From Bimastos eiseni (Eukaryota > Annelida > Clitellata > Crassiclitellata > Lumbricidae), in assembly GCA_959347315.1 (NCBI GenBank), contig OY365818.1:7308394-7372393 (forward strand): 64,000 nt of DNA. The letters run 5' to 3'. Every line of letters starts with the position of its first letter. The stretch's first letter is position 1. This document shows, piece after piece, positions 1-13,300 of the stretch. Made by a program: the position numbers and the translations under genes. The notes under the pieces were generated by a model. That model ran no database searches, was not told the origin of the DNA, and saw only the letters and a list, made by a program, of their open reading frames with translations.

Positions 1-60
1 TGACAGGGATTTGAACTTCCGACCTCCTGGTTAACAGTACAGCATGCTATCCACTGTGAT
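1..60 (-). mobile_element. tRNA-derived SINE fragment
   Basis: Read on the minus strand, the sequence ends with a tRNA-like block containing the box B motif GAAGTTCAAATCC, preceded by an anticodon-arm-like segment. It runs off the left edge. A near-identical layout occurs at 5085-5165. Confidence 0.5.
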
Positions 61-639
61 TCATTAAATGGAATGAGGCATATAACTAGGATTATATAGT
101 TGACTTGTGCATTACAAACATAGTGAATCTCTCTATCAAGACAATTATTTAAAATTTTTAATTACTGATTATTTATTCTATGTAGTATAATAATTGCTTG
201 TGCTGTATGTCCAGCGGTGCATTTGCAAGTTGGCAATTAAAGAATACACTTCTTTTAAACTATCATTTACCCAAAGGTCGTAATTTGAGGTTGGAAGAGC
301 ATTCTGCACCATGAAATAGGAAAGACAACAGATGGAGAAAAAAACGATGTTTGGTCTAAACAATTTTATTCTTCAGCTGCTGATAGATTTGACACGGTCG
401 ATACAAGAAAGCAGATAGTCGCGTTATAGGGTTTTATGAAACTGTACTAGCACTCATAGACCAGAGTCCACAGCCTGAAGCATAAGTTTGAAGTTTTCAC
501 TGTCCTATGTGATGGCAAAGGAGACGACAGGACTTCATCTGCCATCTGTCAACTTCATTTTATTACTGCCTCTCAGGGTCAGCTAACGGTACACCTCAAT
601 TTCTCTTCAAGATCCCCTTCTCGGTAGTAATATCTAGCA

Positions 640-985
640 CAGTGTTTCCCAAACTTTTTGGTCGTAGGACCCACTTCCGAAAATCTTTGAATGCCCGCGA
701 CCCACCTCACAAAAGCGAACAATATTGTGTTAAAATTTAATTGGCATTTCAACTTCAATTTGCAATGCATGCATTGAATATACTTGATAGAATGAAGATA
801 CTAGACTAGACTTTACTCGTTGGAGTATACCATAGTAAACAAAACAACAAAGGTCAACAGAACAGTTTCATTTTGTTTTTTGAATTTAATGGTACTATTT
901 TTAAACAGACCTGAAGCATGGCGACCCACTTCACAAGATGCAGCGACCCACTTTTGGGTCGCGACCCATAGTTTGGGAAACACTG
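640..985. mobile_element. non-autonomous hAT-type transposon (MITE) with perfect 8-bp target duplication
   Basis: The element begins CAGTGTTTCCCAAAC (640-654) and ends with the exact inverse, GTTTGGGAAACACTG (971-985). It is flanked by the identical octamer ATCTAGCA at 632-639 and 986-993. TIRs starting CAG and 8-bp target duplications are the signature of the hAT superfamily. Subterminal GGTCGCGACCCAC-like repeats lie at both ends. It carries no transposase ORF. Confidence 0.93.
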
Positions 986-1064
986 ATCTAGCAAATTTAA
1001 AACTTGAATTTTCAGAAACCTTAACGCAACTAAGTCAAACAGTGGAACTGTTGACCATACTCAC

Positions 1065-1349
1065 TGAACTCCATTGTTCTGACTTGTATTGTCGGTGTAC
1101 TGGGTCCCTCTCTCGAAGACTTGGCTGCAACCCTGATGTGATACACCGTGTTTGGGGTCAGGTCCTCAAGCAGGTACGAGTTTGAAGGTGGCGAGATGGT
1201 GACCCTCATGTTCTGTCGGAAGTGTGAATCATTGTAGTAGATTTCGAAGCTGTTGATGGTGTCGCTAGAAACTTGGGGAGGGTCCCATGTCAGCTGGATG
1301 GCATTTGGTGATGCAGCCTCACCCTGAAGGTTAGTTGGTTGTTCAGGAA
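1065..1349 (-). CDS. LAR (PTPRD/PTPRS/PTPRF type): LAR exon: FN3 domain 3
   Basis: This 285-nt exon encodes residues 518-612, one complete fibronectin type III repeat, starting [15 protein letters not shown] and ending IQVRTMEF. The FN3 core is visible: the B-strand tryptophan in QLTWDPP (539), tyrosines in FEIYYND, the [14 protein letters not shown]-terminal motif, and the RT that closes the domain. A possible N-glycosylation sequon NDS is at 557-559. The acceptor is ttgtttcaag just above 1349 and the donor is GTGAGT below 1065. Both junctions are phase 1, as usual for FN3-encoding exons. The first codon is completed by the G that ends the 5507-5708 exon (GTT, Val), which restores the family junction TQQG-VP. 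This is the most 3' coding exon in the window. Confidence 0.95.
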
Positions 1350-4300
1350 CTTGAAACAAGAGCAGGTATTGGAAAACATTTACAACCAAACATCAAGTAC
1401 ATCAGTAGAAAAGGGACATACCCTGGGCAGTGGAAAGGAATTTAAAATAAACTACTCTGAGTTCAATTGTAAGCTTTCGATAAATAGCCTATTACAGTCA
1501 TTAATAGAGAACTGGCCTTAAAAATCGACAAATAGACTTGAATATAGAGTAAAGTTTAATAAAGATGTGTTTAATAAGTTCAAGAGTTTTAATGGTAAGC
1601 ATGTGAGTTTAGGATTGCTCATCAGTAAATAAATAATCTCAAGTCCAAACTAGTTAAGTATCACGATTTCCAGAATTGCATGCATATGGTGATCCACAAC
1701 TCTTCTTGTTGTAGGAAATCAATTAACCAAATCCCAATGGTGCGATTTGCCATTTTGGAACAAAATACTGGTTATAGGCATCCGCCGATTGATTGATATC
1801 ATCTTCACTTCGGTAACAAACTTCGCCATTGTTAGCACACAGGCAGTGCCAGTCCCAAGCCTGGATAAAATAGGAGGGCAACGCCAATGATCTTTGTTAT
1901 CACAGAGTGTCGTTACACTGCAACTACCAGCACTTAGATAACCAAGCCAAAGAAGCATTGAATAAGATTAGAAGTTTTTCCATCTAATCTAATATTGGTA
2001 ATTCATTAATACCACCATAGCAATGCAAAGGACATCAGTCCATATGGTCACAGCTAAGTAAAACTGATCGTCCGGTCAACAACTGAGGGGCGTAACCTTT
2101 CAGACGACTCCCTGTGGATGGTCACCCGGCAAATGGAGCCACAGACAGAAGTCAAATTGAATCACATGCAAGTCATACATCCACTGTTCCATACGGTCTC
2201 CCTCAAGTCCATGCCATGATATGCACTCAGGTGGAATTTGGAAATGCTGTATACATTGGTCTTTCTTCCTCCAGATGCCTGTTGAGAGTGCTGCTGAATC
2301 GAGCAGTGCTATATAAATGCTTGATTACATTACATTACATCCAGCTCACATTATAATTCCACACAGCAGAAGTAGATACGACTTAAGCATTTAGTGCGCA
2401 CTGTATCATTTAGTGCCCAAGGTATCAGTCCAATATGGTCACAGCTAAATAAAAATAGAACAGTTTCAGTTTTACTTAGCTGTGACCATGTTAGGAAACC
2501 GCTGGTGCTAAATGGCATTTCAATCATTCTTGATACATATTCCCCTTTTAATTGGCCAAGCCCAACAACGTTAACTGGATCACACTTGAAGGCAATGTGC
2601 GTGTGTTATTTACGAACGATGACTCAAGACCTGGGTATACATTTGTATGGATAAAGAAACCAAATCAATGGAAAAATATTGCATAACACACTAACTACAC
2701 GAAAAGTTGTAAATGTTGCACACTTAACCATAACTCCTTTTGACGGGAATCCGTTGGTTGGTTCCATCCCCGTGTGTGTGTTTGGCCGCAGCCTGGCTGA
2801 GAGCGCCTCTGAGTAGGTTTCTTGAAGGGCGCTATATAAATTTTCATTGTTTCATTGCTATATTATTATTCTTTTCTGGTAATGTACTCAATGGCTTGAA
2901 ACTGCATGTTTGCCGGATTTCACCACTGTTGACTCTAAACTAAAGTTATCACAGCCTTGATGAGCCATAATTCATTTAAACTAGCGTCACTTCGAAGCTG
3001 ATGTTGACGAGACACCTCACAAATATGTCTGACTACAATTACAGCTTATATAGCACTACTTCATAGTAACACTGCACAAACGTGTCACAAATGATGTGTA
3101 AAGCAATCTATACGGCGTGTATTCAACAACTCAGGTCAAAAAATTCCAGACACTACAAGCCACAAATTAAACTGTTTTTCTGCAATCTACTTTGGTGGCT
3201 TGGGTACCTGGCTACTTCAGACTCCAAACTCACCAAAGATCAAGCCGTCTAGGCTAGAAGCAAACTTACAACTATACGAGTATCCTGTTCTAAGCAGTGA
3301 GTCACATACTAATGTATACCCAGTACTACTTGCTCTTAGCCGATATCCGTATATCACACATGTATCACGAATGACGTGAAATGACTACTGTCCACCGCAT
3401 GCCGAGCAAGAGGTGGAACTATCACGTGATTGCATCACACAGAAAAAACACTCTGCACAAGTTTCGATCGTCGTCTAAAAACGGCGGAAAAGTTTTCCAG
3501 ATGATCGCAGATGCCGAACGTATGATTCGAGATCTGTGTTCATCGACTCTACACAGAAGACAGAGTGAAGCTGTGTGGTCAAAAGTAAGAAATTAACGTA
3601 AATGAATAGTTATTATCTGCAGCCTTCTCTTGTCTCACCTGGACCAACTGAAGTAAATAGAAGCAAATTGTCACGTTGAAAATAGTAACACACAGTGTTA
3701 TGAAAGAATCAATCTGCCCGGTGTAAATAGAAGCAAATTGCCCGGTAAATAAAAGTAACATTCAGCATTAGATAAAACGTCTCACTTCTTGAATCACTGA
3801 ATGTAAACTGCACAGTTAATAAATAATGGCTTGAACAAAAGTCTGATAAAAGTAGTGGTTAAAAAGATGTGCTCGTAGATTAACAAGCTTTGACGAAAAA
3901 GTTCAGAGAAATTCCTCCGACACATAGCCTAATGCCGCCATGTTCTATATCAGCCTCAATACTCTCCTATGTAGCTAGGGTCGGTTGGGAGCACACCCAA
4001 GGAGATGATCTTGAAGGGTTACTATATAAAATCCCCCAATTAATGAATCAATTAGTTGCATACACCAAAAGACACACGCAAATTTCTTGAACAGACCAGA
4101 ATATAGAATTAACTTAAATTTTTTAACAGTTGAACAATACTGGACCAGACCATCAGCATTTAAAATGGAATCCATCCAAACCGAAATTGTTACAGTTTGA
4201 AGAAAACATAAAAAATTGATAGAGTTGTGATTTGGAAGTTCTCTATAAAATACCTCAACAACAAAAATACATACATAAACACACCAGCGACACTTTAACA

Positions 4301-7300
4301 TCAGTTTATCATCTCTCACTGTAAAAGGGTCATAGTCTGTTGAGCTGTAGATACAGTTTATCTACACCTTATCTTAGTTATCTAAATTCAGTGAGAAGAA
4401 GTGCATAATAGTCATTGACCAAAAATCAAATAACGATAAAAAGTAATGTTTATTAATTGTTGAAATTCTGCTCCAATGATATTCAAAATAAGCATTCATC
4501 ACCAATTCATTGGACATGTGCTGTATAACATATCTTCTGAATGAAGACCTGATTGTCCATTCCCTTAGTGATCCATTGGTTGATGCCTTCTGCATTAGAC
4601 ACCTGTTGATGCCTTCTGCATTAGACACCTGTGCCATGAAAGTTATCAATTAATGACAATAATAATAATTGCTAAATAATACTAATGAACAGTTGGCTGC
4701 AGAACGGTAGTATTAGTAAAAAATAAGCTTTATAAAATGAGCACTTGTACTTACAATCGAATATTCCTGATACTTCCAGCACTGAAAATATCCACAAGCT
4801 AGTTTGGTTAATTACTAAATGGCATTGCCTTTAGCTAATTAGATTAAAATGCTGCCTCAGATGCGGAAGCAAAAACAAATTTCTAATTTTGTTTAAAGAA
4901 GTTCTTATCATCACCATAACTCATTTATAGAGCACACACCTTTTGCAGGCACTGAAGATGACAATGAGAGGCAGCCATGACTGAGAAGTGTTAGCACATT
5001 CCCTTTCTCAGCCTTGGCGCATGAGGGTCATACCCAAATGCAGTCTGAGTTCACTAGGAGCAAGATATAAACGATCTTTCTGATATGACCGGGATCTGAA
5101 CCCGAGACACAGGGTAACAGTCCAGTATGTTAACCAGTAGTTAACCACCTAAATCACCGAACCTCTTGAAACTCACTGTCAAGTACGAAGCTTTCTTGAT
5201 CGCTCGCGCCACGACTCAACCCTCATTCACTAGGTGGCACTGGTAAAAAGAGCAGTAGGGCATGATGAGCGCCTTGCAATGTCGCCATACAGTTAAATTC
5301 GACTACTGTAATAACTTGTGATCAATGGTCATATACCATCAATTTGAATTTAATAAACGAAGATTATCATTAACATAACTAGGCCTAGAGCCAAGACAAC
5401 ATTCCACCATGTTCCGTTCCCGCCCACTTCACAACCATCGCTATATCAATCCTCCTATCAACTAAGTTTACCCACCCACTCAAGCAAAGCCCCATCGACC
5501 ACTGACCTCCCTGTTGAGTCCGCACCCTGATTGGCTCGGAGAGCGGCCCATCACCAACTGCGGTGTAGGCCAATACGCTGATAAGGTACGTTCGATTTGT
5601 GAGCAAATTGCTGATTGTGGTCAACTGACTGTTGTCCACTGGATGGACAGTCCATAAAGACATCGGGAGATCAGGACTGCTTGCCAAAGTGTAGTATACT
5701 TTGTAACCCTTCAATATAAAACAGACGTAAAACACGCCGTAATTTACGATACATCTACGATAATTCATGATGTATATGCAATTTATAATATTTCTACGAG
5801 ATATCTCAACAGCGAGAATCTTGCTACACATTTCATCACTAATCAACAAACATACTATTCACTGTAATGTTGTGTTCAGATTAATCAACTAAGTGAGGCA
5901 TAATAATCATTTTAATAAGTATTACCATTGTTGTAATTGATACAATGATAACAATAACTATTATCATCATCAACATGATCATCATCGTCATTAATTTCAC
6001 AGAATATATTAAAAAAAACTTCGCTTTACAACAAGGCATGTTACGAGAAGATTATGAGAATAAAGCAGACAAGGAATACCGCAAGAATTGCAATACCGAT
6101 GTATGCAATGTCAGATGTATATGAAAACAGCCACACTAAAAACTTTACTTTAAAGAGCCTCAAGGTTATCAAAAGGCACTACATACATAGACATTATATA
6201 TATATATATATATACACATAGATATATGTATGTATATGTATATATATATATCATTAATTTATAACTTCAAAATTGTGCAACTCACCACAATCACACCATT
6301 CGGCACCTTTGGCTCATCCCAGTGCACGACCACGGTGTTAGAGCTGACCGGTTTGGCACGAACATTCTGTGGAGGGCTACTTGGCACTGGAAGGACGATG
6401 AGGAGGAATGTCAGAAAAGCAAGCAACTATCAAGCGTTTAGTCATCAGCAGCTAATAAGTGGTTACTACTATGGCACAGTTACTAGGCAGAGATATTTTA
6501 CCATATTACTATTTTACACAGATGGGTGTGAAGATGCACACACGTGAAAAGCTCCCACACTAAGAAGCTCGAATAGAAATCGTTTTAAAGAAACGTTTAA
6601 GGTTGAAATAGCATCCGTCTAGTAAACTAACAATTTCATGCAGGCAGGAAAAATGTTGAACCAAAAAATAAACTGTCTGAATTCTGAATCAGATGTTCTC
6701 CTGCAATTCGTCATCAGAACTCTTAACAATATTTATTCACAAGACATGAATGTTGAGAATGATGTTATTTTAAAAATAAACTGTGGAATGAAGAATTCAT
6801 CTGATTCCTATTGCTATTGATTAGCTGTTGCTAATTCTAACTATCAGCTACAAGATTCTGCTAATTCAAATTCTAAATAATTAGCACATTTCAATTAATA
6901 ATTCTTATCTAATTTAGTCAGGATCTGTAAGCTTCTCTGTTAGGGGTCACAGCAGAAAACTCTTTGAACATTAGAACCTTCAGTTTGGAGAAAATAAAAT
7001 AACAGGCTTGAAGAAACATAACAAAAACTTACATTTAAAAACCAAATAAAACATACACTAAACACCAATGCAAAGCTTAGTTCTAGAAGCAAGAACCCAC
7101 TTATATAGACAAAACCACCCATGATCTAGAATTATATAGACACCATTGTACAAAACAGGCAGCAATTGATTCATACAATTGGAGATGAAGCTAATGCCAG
7201 CCATTCTAATAACCACTGACTGAACATAAATAGCCCAAATCTTGGCAACAGCTCCCTCTAAATCAAGTGGTCAAAATAGATTGAAACAGCACATAATTTT

Positions 7301-10300
7301 ATAACCACAGTAAATCAAATAAAAAAATCTTCACATTCACAATTTATAACTAGACTAACTTTGTGTTAAAAAATGCTCAGAGAAGAGTTGCAATTCTAAG
7401 AATATCATTAGTTTCCAATAAAAACAACTCAATTATTGTTAGATGAGTAAAAAAGATGCAAATAACAAAACAAACTCACCCAATAAGCAATTCAAAAGAT
7501 ATAATTACAATTAGAAATTTACCAAAACCTGATTTTAATTCCGAATCTATTAATAAATTTTCTATTAAGATTGATAAGCTCAATAATGTACGTATTTCAC
7601 AAAAATTCAAACTAATACCAACGATCTTGTAGTTCTTAAGTTAACGAATGAACTTATATGCAAAACTACTATTGTCAAGAAACTAAAACGAACCTGTAGT
7701 TCTTAAATAAACAACAAGATCTTTTATGCAAATTTACTATCGCTAAGAAACTAATACGACCTTGTAGTTCTTAAATAAACACATGAACTTATATGCAAAA
7801 TTACCATCACAATTCATATAAAACTAAAACATTTCCACAAGCATATGCAGCAAAATTCACGACAATTTCGACAACTCACGGAACTACTAACCTAACTCTC
7901 CAGTAGTGACATCTACCGGACTACTTGCCATGCTCCGCCCAACTCCGTTCATCGCCGAAACCCGGAACTCGTACACGGTATGTGCGTTGAGACCGCGCAC
8001 CGTGTACTCTGTGTCAGTGATGTCAAAGATTTCCTCGTATTTGCTATCGGGGGCAAATTTTGGTTTGTACTGAACCACGTACGACAATACCGGGTCAATG
8101 TTCCCCGAGTTCCAAGTCAGCTTGACGGATGCGGCGGAAACTTCGGACAGGACGAGACTCGTGGGAGGCTTTGGCAGGGCTGAAGCACATACAGAGAAAG
8201 AAAATAAAGAAAATGAAATGACAGAACTCATAAACTGATCTCGACAGAGAGAGACGTAACTTAACTCAAACCCTTCCGGGATTTCCAGGTCGTGAAATAA
8301 ATTTTGAGCTAAAAGGCTAATGTGCCAGCTCGCACACTCGAGATGAAAAATCACGAAAAACAAAAGCAACGGACAATTGTATTTCTTAAAAGGAATCACG
8401 CTTCAAAGGATTTAAAAATCGCTGATTTAGAACAACAATGCAGGCAGGCAAACCACGAATTAACAAACCACGCCTCTTCTAAGTTCTAATCACGACTACT
8501 GATGATGATTTAAGAGCTAATACTTATTAATTACATAACTAATGAATTAGCTAAAAACTTCAGCCCTAACGCTGCTTGCTGAGTGCCACAAATTAATAGT
8601 ATTCAAAATTCAAAACAAAGAATACATATTAGACTGCTTGATTATTCACAAGTATGCACTGGCAGGATTCCTACCAAATAAACTTGTTTTTAAATCAAAA
8701 AACAAAACAATAAAAAGTACAACAGCAATGAAAATAACTAAATCACATTACAAATATCCAGTAGTCATAAAAGCATTGATAAATGCCATATGTCAAAAAC
8801 CAGGGATTTTTTTAAATGCCTAGGCAATTTGCAAAATCCTAGCCCTATACTAACCCTAATCCTGACCTTAAATAATGCCTAAAAAGCAAGGCATTGTACA
8901 AAATGCCTGGTTTCACACATTGCCTGTGATATATACAAATGCAATTCCAAAAGCTTAATATTCGCAATTCACACACACACACATATATATATATATATTT
9001 GAAAAACATTATTTACATATTTAAATTTATGTCATCCTGAATCTATACTAAAAACCTATACACAATCTTTTACAGTATGATCCAAATAAATCTCAGATCA
9101 ATCCAGTCTATCATACTCTAATTATAAAGGCTGAGAAATAATACCATGGATTATGCATTACTAGAAACAAATTCTTATCGAAACGCCACATACTATGTTT
9201 TCATAGCTCTTTAAAGAAAAATATCTTGTGCTAGCAAATAAAGCTCTTGAATCCCAGGAGAAAAATAGATATGACAACCAAATAATGATTGCCATATAAT
9301 TATATGATCTGGAGCAAAGATCAGGGCACACAATCTGTTATACACTGAGCCAGTGAACATGCTGGTCTTCCTGCAAATTGAGCTAATGAGTCAGGCTGCC
9401 ATGCCTTGTGAGCACCGAGAAATTTTTAAGACTTACATTACATTACATACATATATGTTCAGTTGCAACCTTGTTTAGCAGTGGCTGCTGTGACAGCAGA
9501 CACTGAGCTACAAGGTTGACTGAAATTTTAAACAGTTATGATGTTCCATAAGTAATGGACAATTTGACCTTGTACCAAACCATTTCAGTGGTTTCAATTT
9601 TCACTTTCAAGTATGAAAAATTTACAATGTAGAATTTGCAGTTACAATTTTCACAATTTCTTAAACATATATTTCAGCAGAACACGCCTATATGCCAATA
9701 GCCATTGAACACATACAGATAAACTCTGCCACTTCTCATATTCTTGGCAGTACAAGCCCCAAGCCTGGATAAGGAGGAGGGCGAGGTCAATGATCTTGTT
9801 ATCACACAGCATCATTAAACTTAAACTAATGCTGCTACTACATACTGATAGGATTGTAGATAAAGTTATCAGAGTATCTGTTTAATAAACCTCTGATTTT
9901 TGCTATCAATCAATTAAGCTCAGCTGCTTACAGTTCAAGAAAATAAAAAATGTTTTCTTATTAATCTGCTAATATATACAATACATGTATATGATAAAAA
10001 AATGAACAAGTTCAAAACAAGTCTCAAATTAATGTCAATTAGTGAGTATAATGAATCACTAAACAAAATAATAAAGAAATGACATAGCTGGTATTCATAG
10101 ATGCAAAAGAAAAACAATTAGAAACAAACTAAACTAAAAACAGCTCACAAACTTAAAAAAATCCACAGAACACCAATCCAAGTACAGAACAAAAGATGTG
10201 ACGACCTCTCACCTTTAACCCGCACCTCCACGTCGTATTCGATGTTCCCGAGTTCAGAGGTTGCGACGCAGGTGTAGGTGGTGGTTTCTTGAACGTTGGA

Positions 10301-13300
10301 AAGGATGAGAATGTTCTTCCCTGTGGGAATGTCATCTTCATTGGTCAATTCCACTGCTCCCAGTCGCCACTTGATCTTCGGCATTGGGGAGCCGACCGCC
10401 ACGCAGGTAAGGTTGGCCGAACCGCCGGGCATGACCTCCACGCTCTCGGGCGGAATAGAAAAATGTGGTGGCACTCGTCTTACTGAAAACAGAAGTGAAA
10501 TTATACAAAATTTAATGAAATATTTTCATGCTCAGAATCAAACAATTAATGTGGCATGACCCTTCACGACTGTCTGAATGGGTATCACGCCATTTCAGTC
10601 TGCCTATATGGACCACCGTGTTTACATGATATACCTCTTCGTGAAAATAATAGTCATGAACAACAGGTGAACCAGCATACTCAGGCATATGAGAGATTTG
10701 TATTTAGTTAAGAAATTGGTGAGGTGCACATGCAGAGCTAAAACTAATTGATTACAACAAGATATCATGTAAACTTTACATTTCTACGCTGCAAGTAAAG
10801 AAAAACGTGGGATCAAGTCACAATTGAGACCAAAGAGAGAGACTGGAAAAGCAAGGGTTTCTCATCTTTGATAAAAACAAGAACAATGCTGCATGCAGGT
10901 GGAGTAATCTCTGGAAGACAAAGACCTGTTGAACAACATCTTGATAGTACACTTACTAAACTAAAGATAATCCGAGCCACAAGAAAAATTGACCAAAAGA
11001 AGTGCTTAATAACAATCGCAACTGAAAATTGTAAAATGTATCTATAGGCATAGTCTCAACGGTTGGTATTTTAACAGCAATGCCGTGTAAAACAATTCTG
11101 CATGCAGGGTTTATACAACAGGTATTTTATTATTGTTGGCAGGCCAGTTGAGCAAAAACGATAACAAGAAATGAACAACATCTCCGGGAACATTGTTTAT
11201 ATTTACATGCATTGCACATGTATATAAGTACACCAACATATATCCATATATCCGTGTGGCATGGTGGCTGATTGGTTAGCCCGTAACACTCTGTGTGCGC
11301 TGAGTGAGCGAATTCGACCCTCGTCTGAGGCGTCAGTCACTGTGTATGGACCTTGAGCAAGTCCTTCATGCACAATTGCTTCGCAGTAGGCCTACAACTG
11401 CTATTGCGCCGTCGAGGCGTGTACACTTCTGAGCAAAATATGTTGGAAGAAGGGCGATATCAAATTTCAGAATAAATAAATATAAATACATATATCCATA
11501 TGTTAACATAGATTACAATTGTAAAGGGGAAAGCGTCTAGACAACTATAGGTGAAAAGCCCATGGATGAGTCTGCAACATCATTAATTTTAGCGTAATCT
11601 CCACACTACAGTTTCATTTCTTTCCAAACGACAAAAAACAGTCTAGACAATAAGAGCGGTTTAGCATTATGCACACATAAAGCAGTATGTGGGATAGTGG
11701 AGCCACCAAGACTTGTCCGGAGATCTATACCTGAGCCCATCTGCTGTTCGTGGGCTGTGGCCCTGAAGCCTAGAGTAACAGGAAAAATCACAAGCCTCAT
11801 ACGATATATTAGAATTAGTCATGCTGTAAACTGAAATGTTATAGAACAATTATATAGTGCATTCGCAACCCTCTAAAAAGTCTAGAAACATATATAAATC
11901 CGAAAGCTCAATAATGCTTTGAATTATGTTGAGGTAATAGAAACTATAATTCAACATAGCCATGGGGGTCTTCACATACCTGTTTTCAACAAATAGCCTT
12001 ATAGGTCATATATGCTGTCTACAAAATACTTGGAGCACCAACTGCCAAAACCAACATAGAAGACACAGGCTAATATGCCAAAGAAACAGCTCAAAATCAA
12101 GTTTTATTTTTACATTAAGAAAAGCTCAAGATGTCTGCGAATAAGCTTTAGTCAGCGCTGTAAAAACGTCGAGTTTATGATTTCGATTACAAATGTACGG
12201 ACTCGAGCCTCCCTCAGGCGGTCACTACACTCATGGACAAAAAATCAATTGGACAGAGCATAAAACAATGGAAGAGGTACAACAAAAGGTGTGAGGAAAA
12301 AGACAGACGTTTCGTGGCGACAATAAGAGGGAAACGGAGGATGTGGATTGGTTGCACAGAGTGGGGACTAGCTCCTGAGAATGATCATAGAGGGAAGGTT
12401 GGCGAGCAAGAGAAGAAGAGCTAGCACAAGTTTCACATTTGCCTCGCCATAAGGACCTTTCTGTCCTCAACAGTGACAGCAATTAAAGGAACATGCATAT
12501 TCTAATCCTCGAGTGACATCTCAAATTGCCCTCCAGCCAAAATGTCAGCCCCGAATGCAGACAGATGCATCCAAAAATGAAAGCCGCGGGAACCAGTTTA
12601 ATCACCGGCGCTTAGTCTAAATAGAAACGATAGGCTGGAGGGGCGTGAAATCGGTTCCAGGAAAGGATCCAAAGCGATTGGACATGCAGGCAGACAGCCA
12701 GACGACTAAGTTGGTTGGTGTTAAGAATTGAAATGACGAGAGAGAGTAGGCTAAGAGGAAGAATCTGGATAGAATTATTTGCTGTCAAAGAGCAATGTTT
12801 TCGGTTTTGAGTGAAAGAACTGTGTTGAGCTGGGGCAAAAGGCGAGTTCTGAGTAGAATAGAGTAGAATAGAGTAGAATTATAATAGAATAGAGTAGAAT
12901 ACTAAGAAAAGCTGCGAATTGACGCTCAACAAAGAATTAAATCTGCGGTTTTGAAACAATGGAACGCAACCAACTTGATACCCACTTGATACCCACATCA
13001 AGAGGTCAGCCCAACAAACCCTGACCATTGACTATGTAGCCAATTGAAAGCCTAAGTGTCAGGATAAGGCAAGTTGAAGATTTAAAATGTGTCCCAAAGG
13101 TTGGATGCTGCTGCTGCTGCTGCTGATGATGACATTCGTCTAATTATTTTTATACAATACGCCGGATGACAAAGGAATCCCGGTTAACAATAAAGACAAT
13201 AGGTCTTGAGCACATCAAGAGTCTCAAGGGCATATCGTAGATGATTAGTGGGTTGAAGGACGATTTGACAGCGGGACAGAAGAACGCAACAATGTGGTAG

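Larger units (their letters stand above)
1..1064. other. intron left of the FN3-3 exon (partial)
   Basis: This intron sequence holds a SINE fragment at the left edge and the hAT-type MITE at 640-985. No coding exon was recognised. The next LAR exon (FN3-4) must be to the left of the window. Confidence 0.6.
1350..5506. other. intron between FN3-2 and FN3-3 exons
   Basis: The intron is 4.2 kb and AT-rich. It contains an interspersed repeat (1844-1926), a TIR-bounded segment (2044-2489), SINE-like tails (2255-2345, 2740-2850, 3985-4035), a 26-bp direct duplication (4579-4630) and a tRNA-derived SINE (4895-5165). Small open frames here look random. Confidence 0.6.
8180..10212. other. intron between Ig3 and FN3-1 exons
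   Basis: The intron is 2.0 kb. It contains a MITE-like inverted repeat (8797-8913), a CA/TA microsatellite (8970-8998), a SINE tail (9390-9450) and a copy of repeat family A (9748-9826). No exon was seen. Confidence 0.7.

Noticed and set aside
820..1185. 121-codon plus-strand frame
   Set aside because: It runs from the hAT MITE into the antisense of the FN3-3 exon, so it is not a gene.
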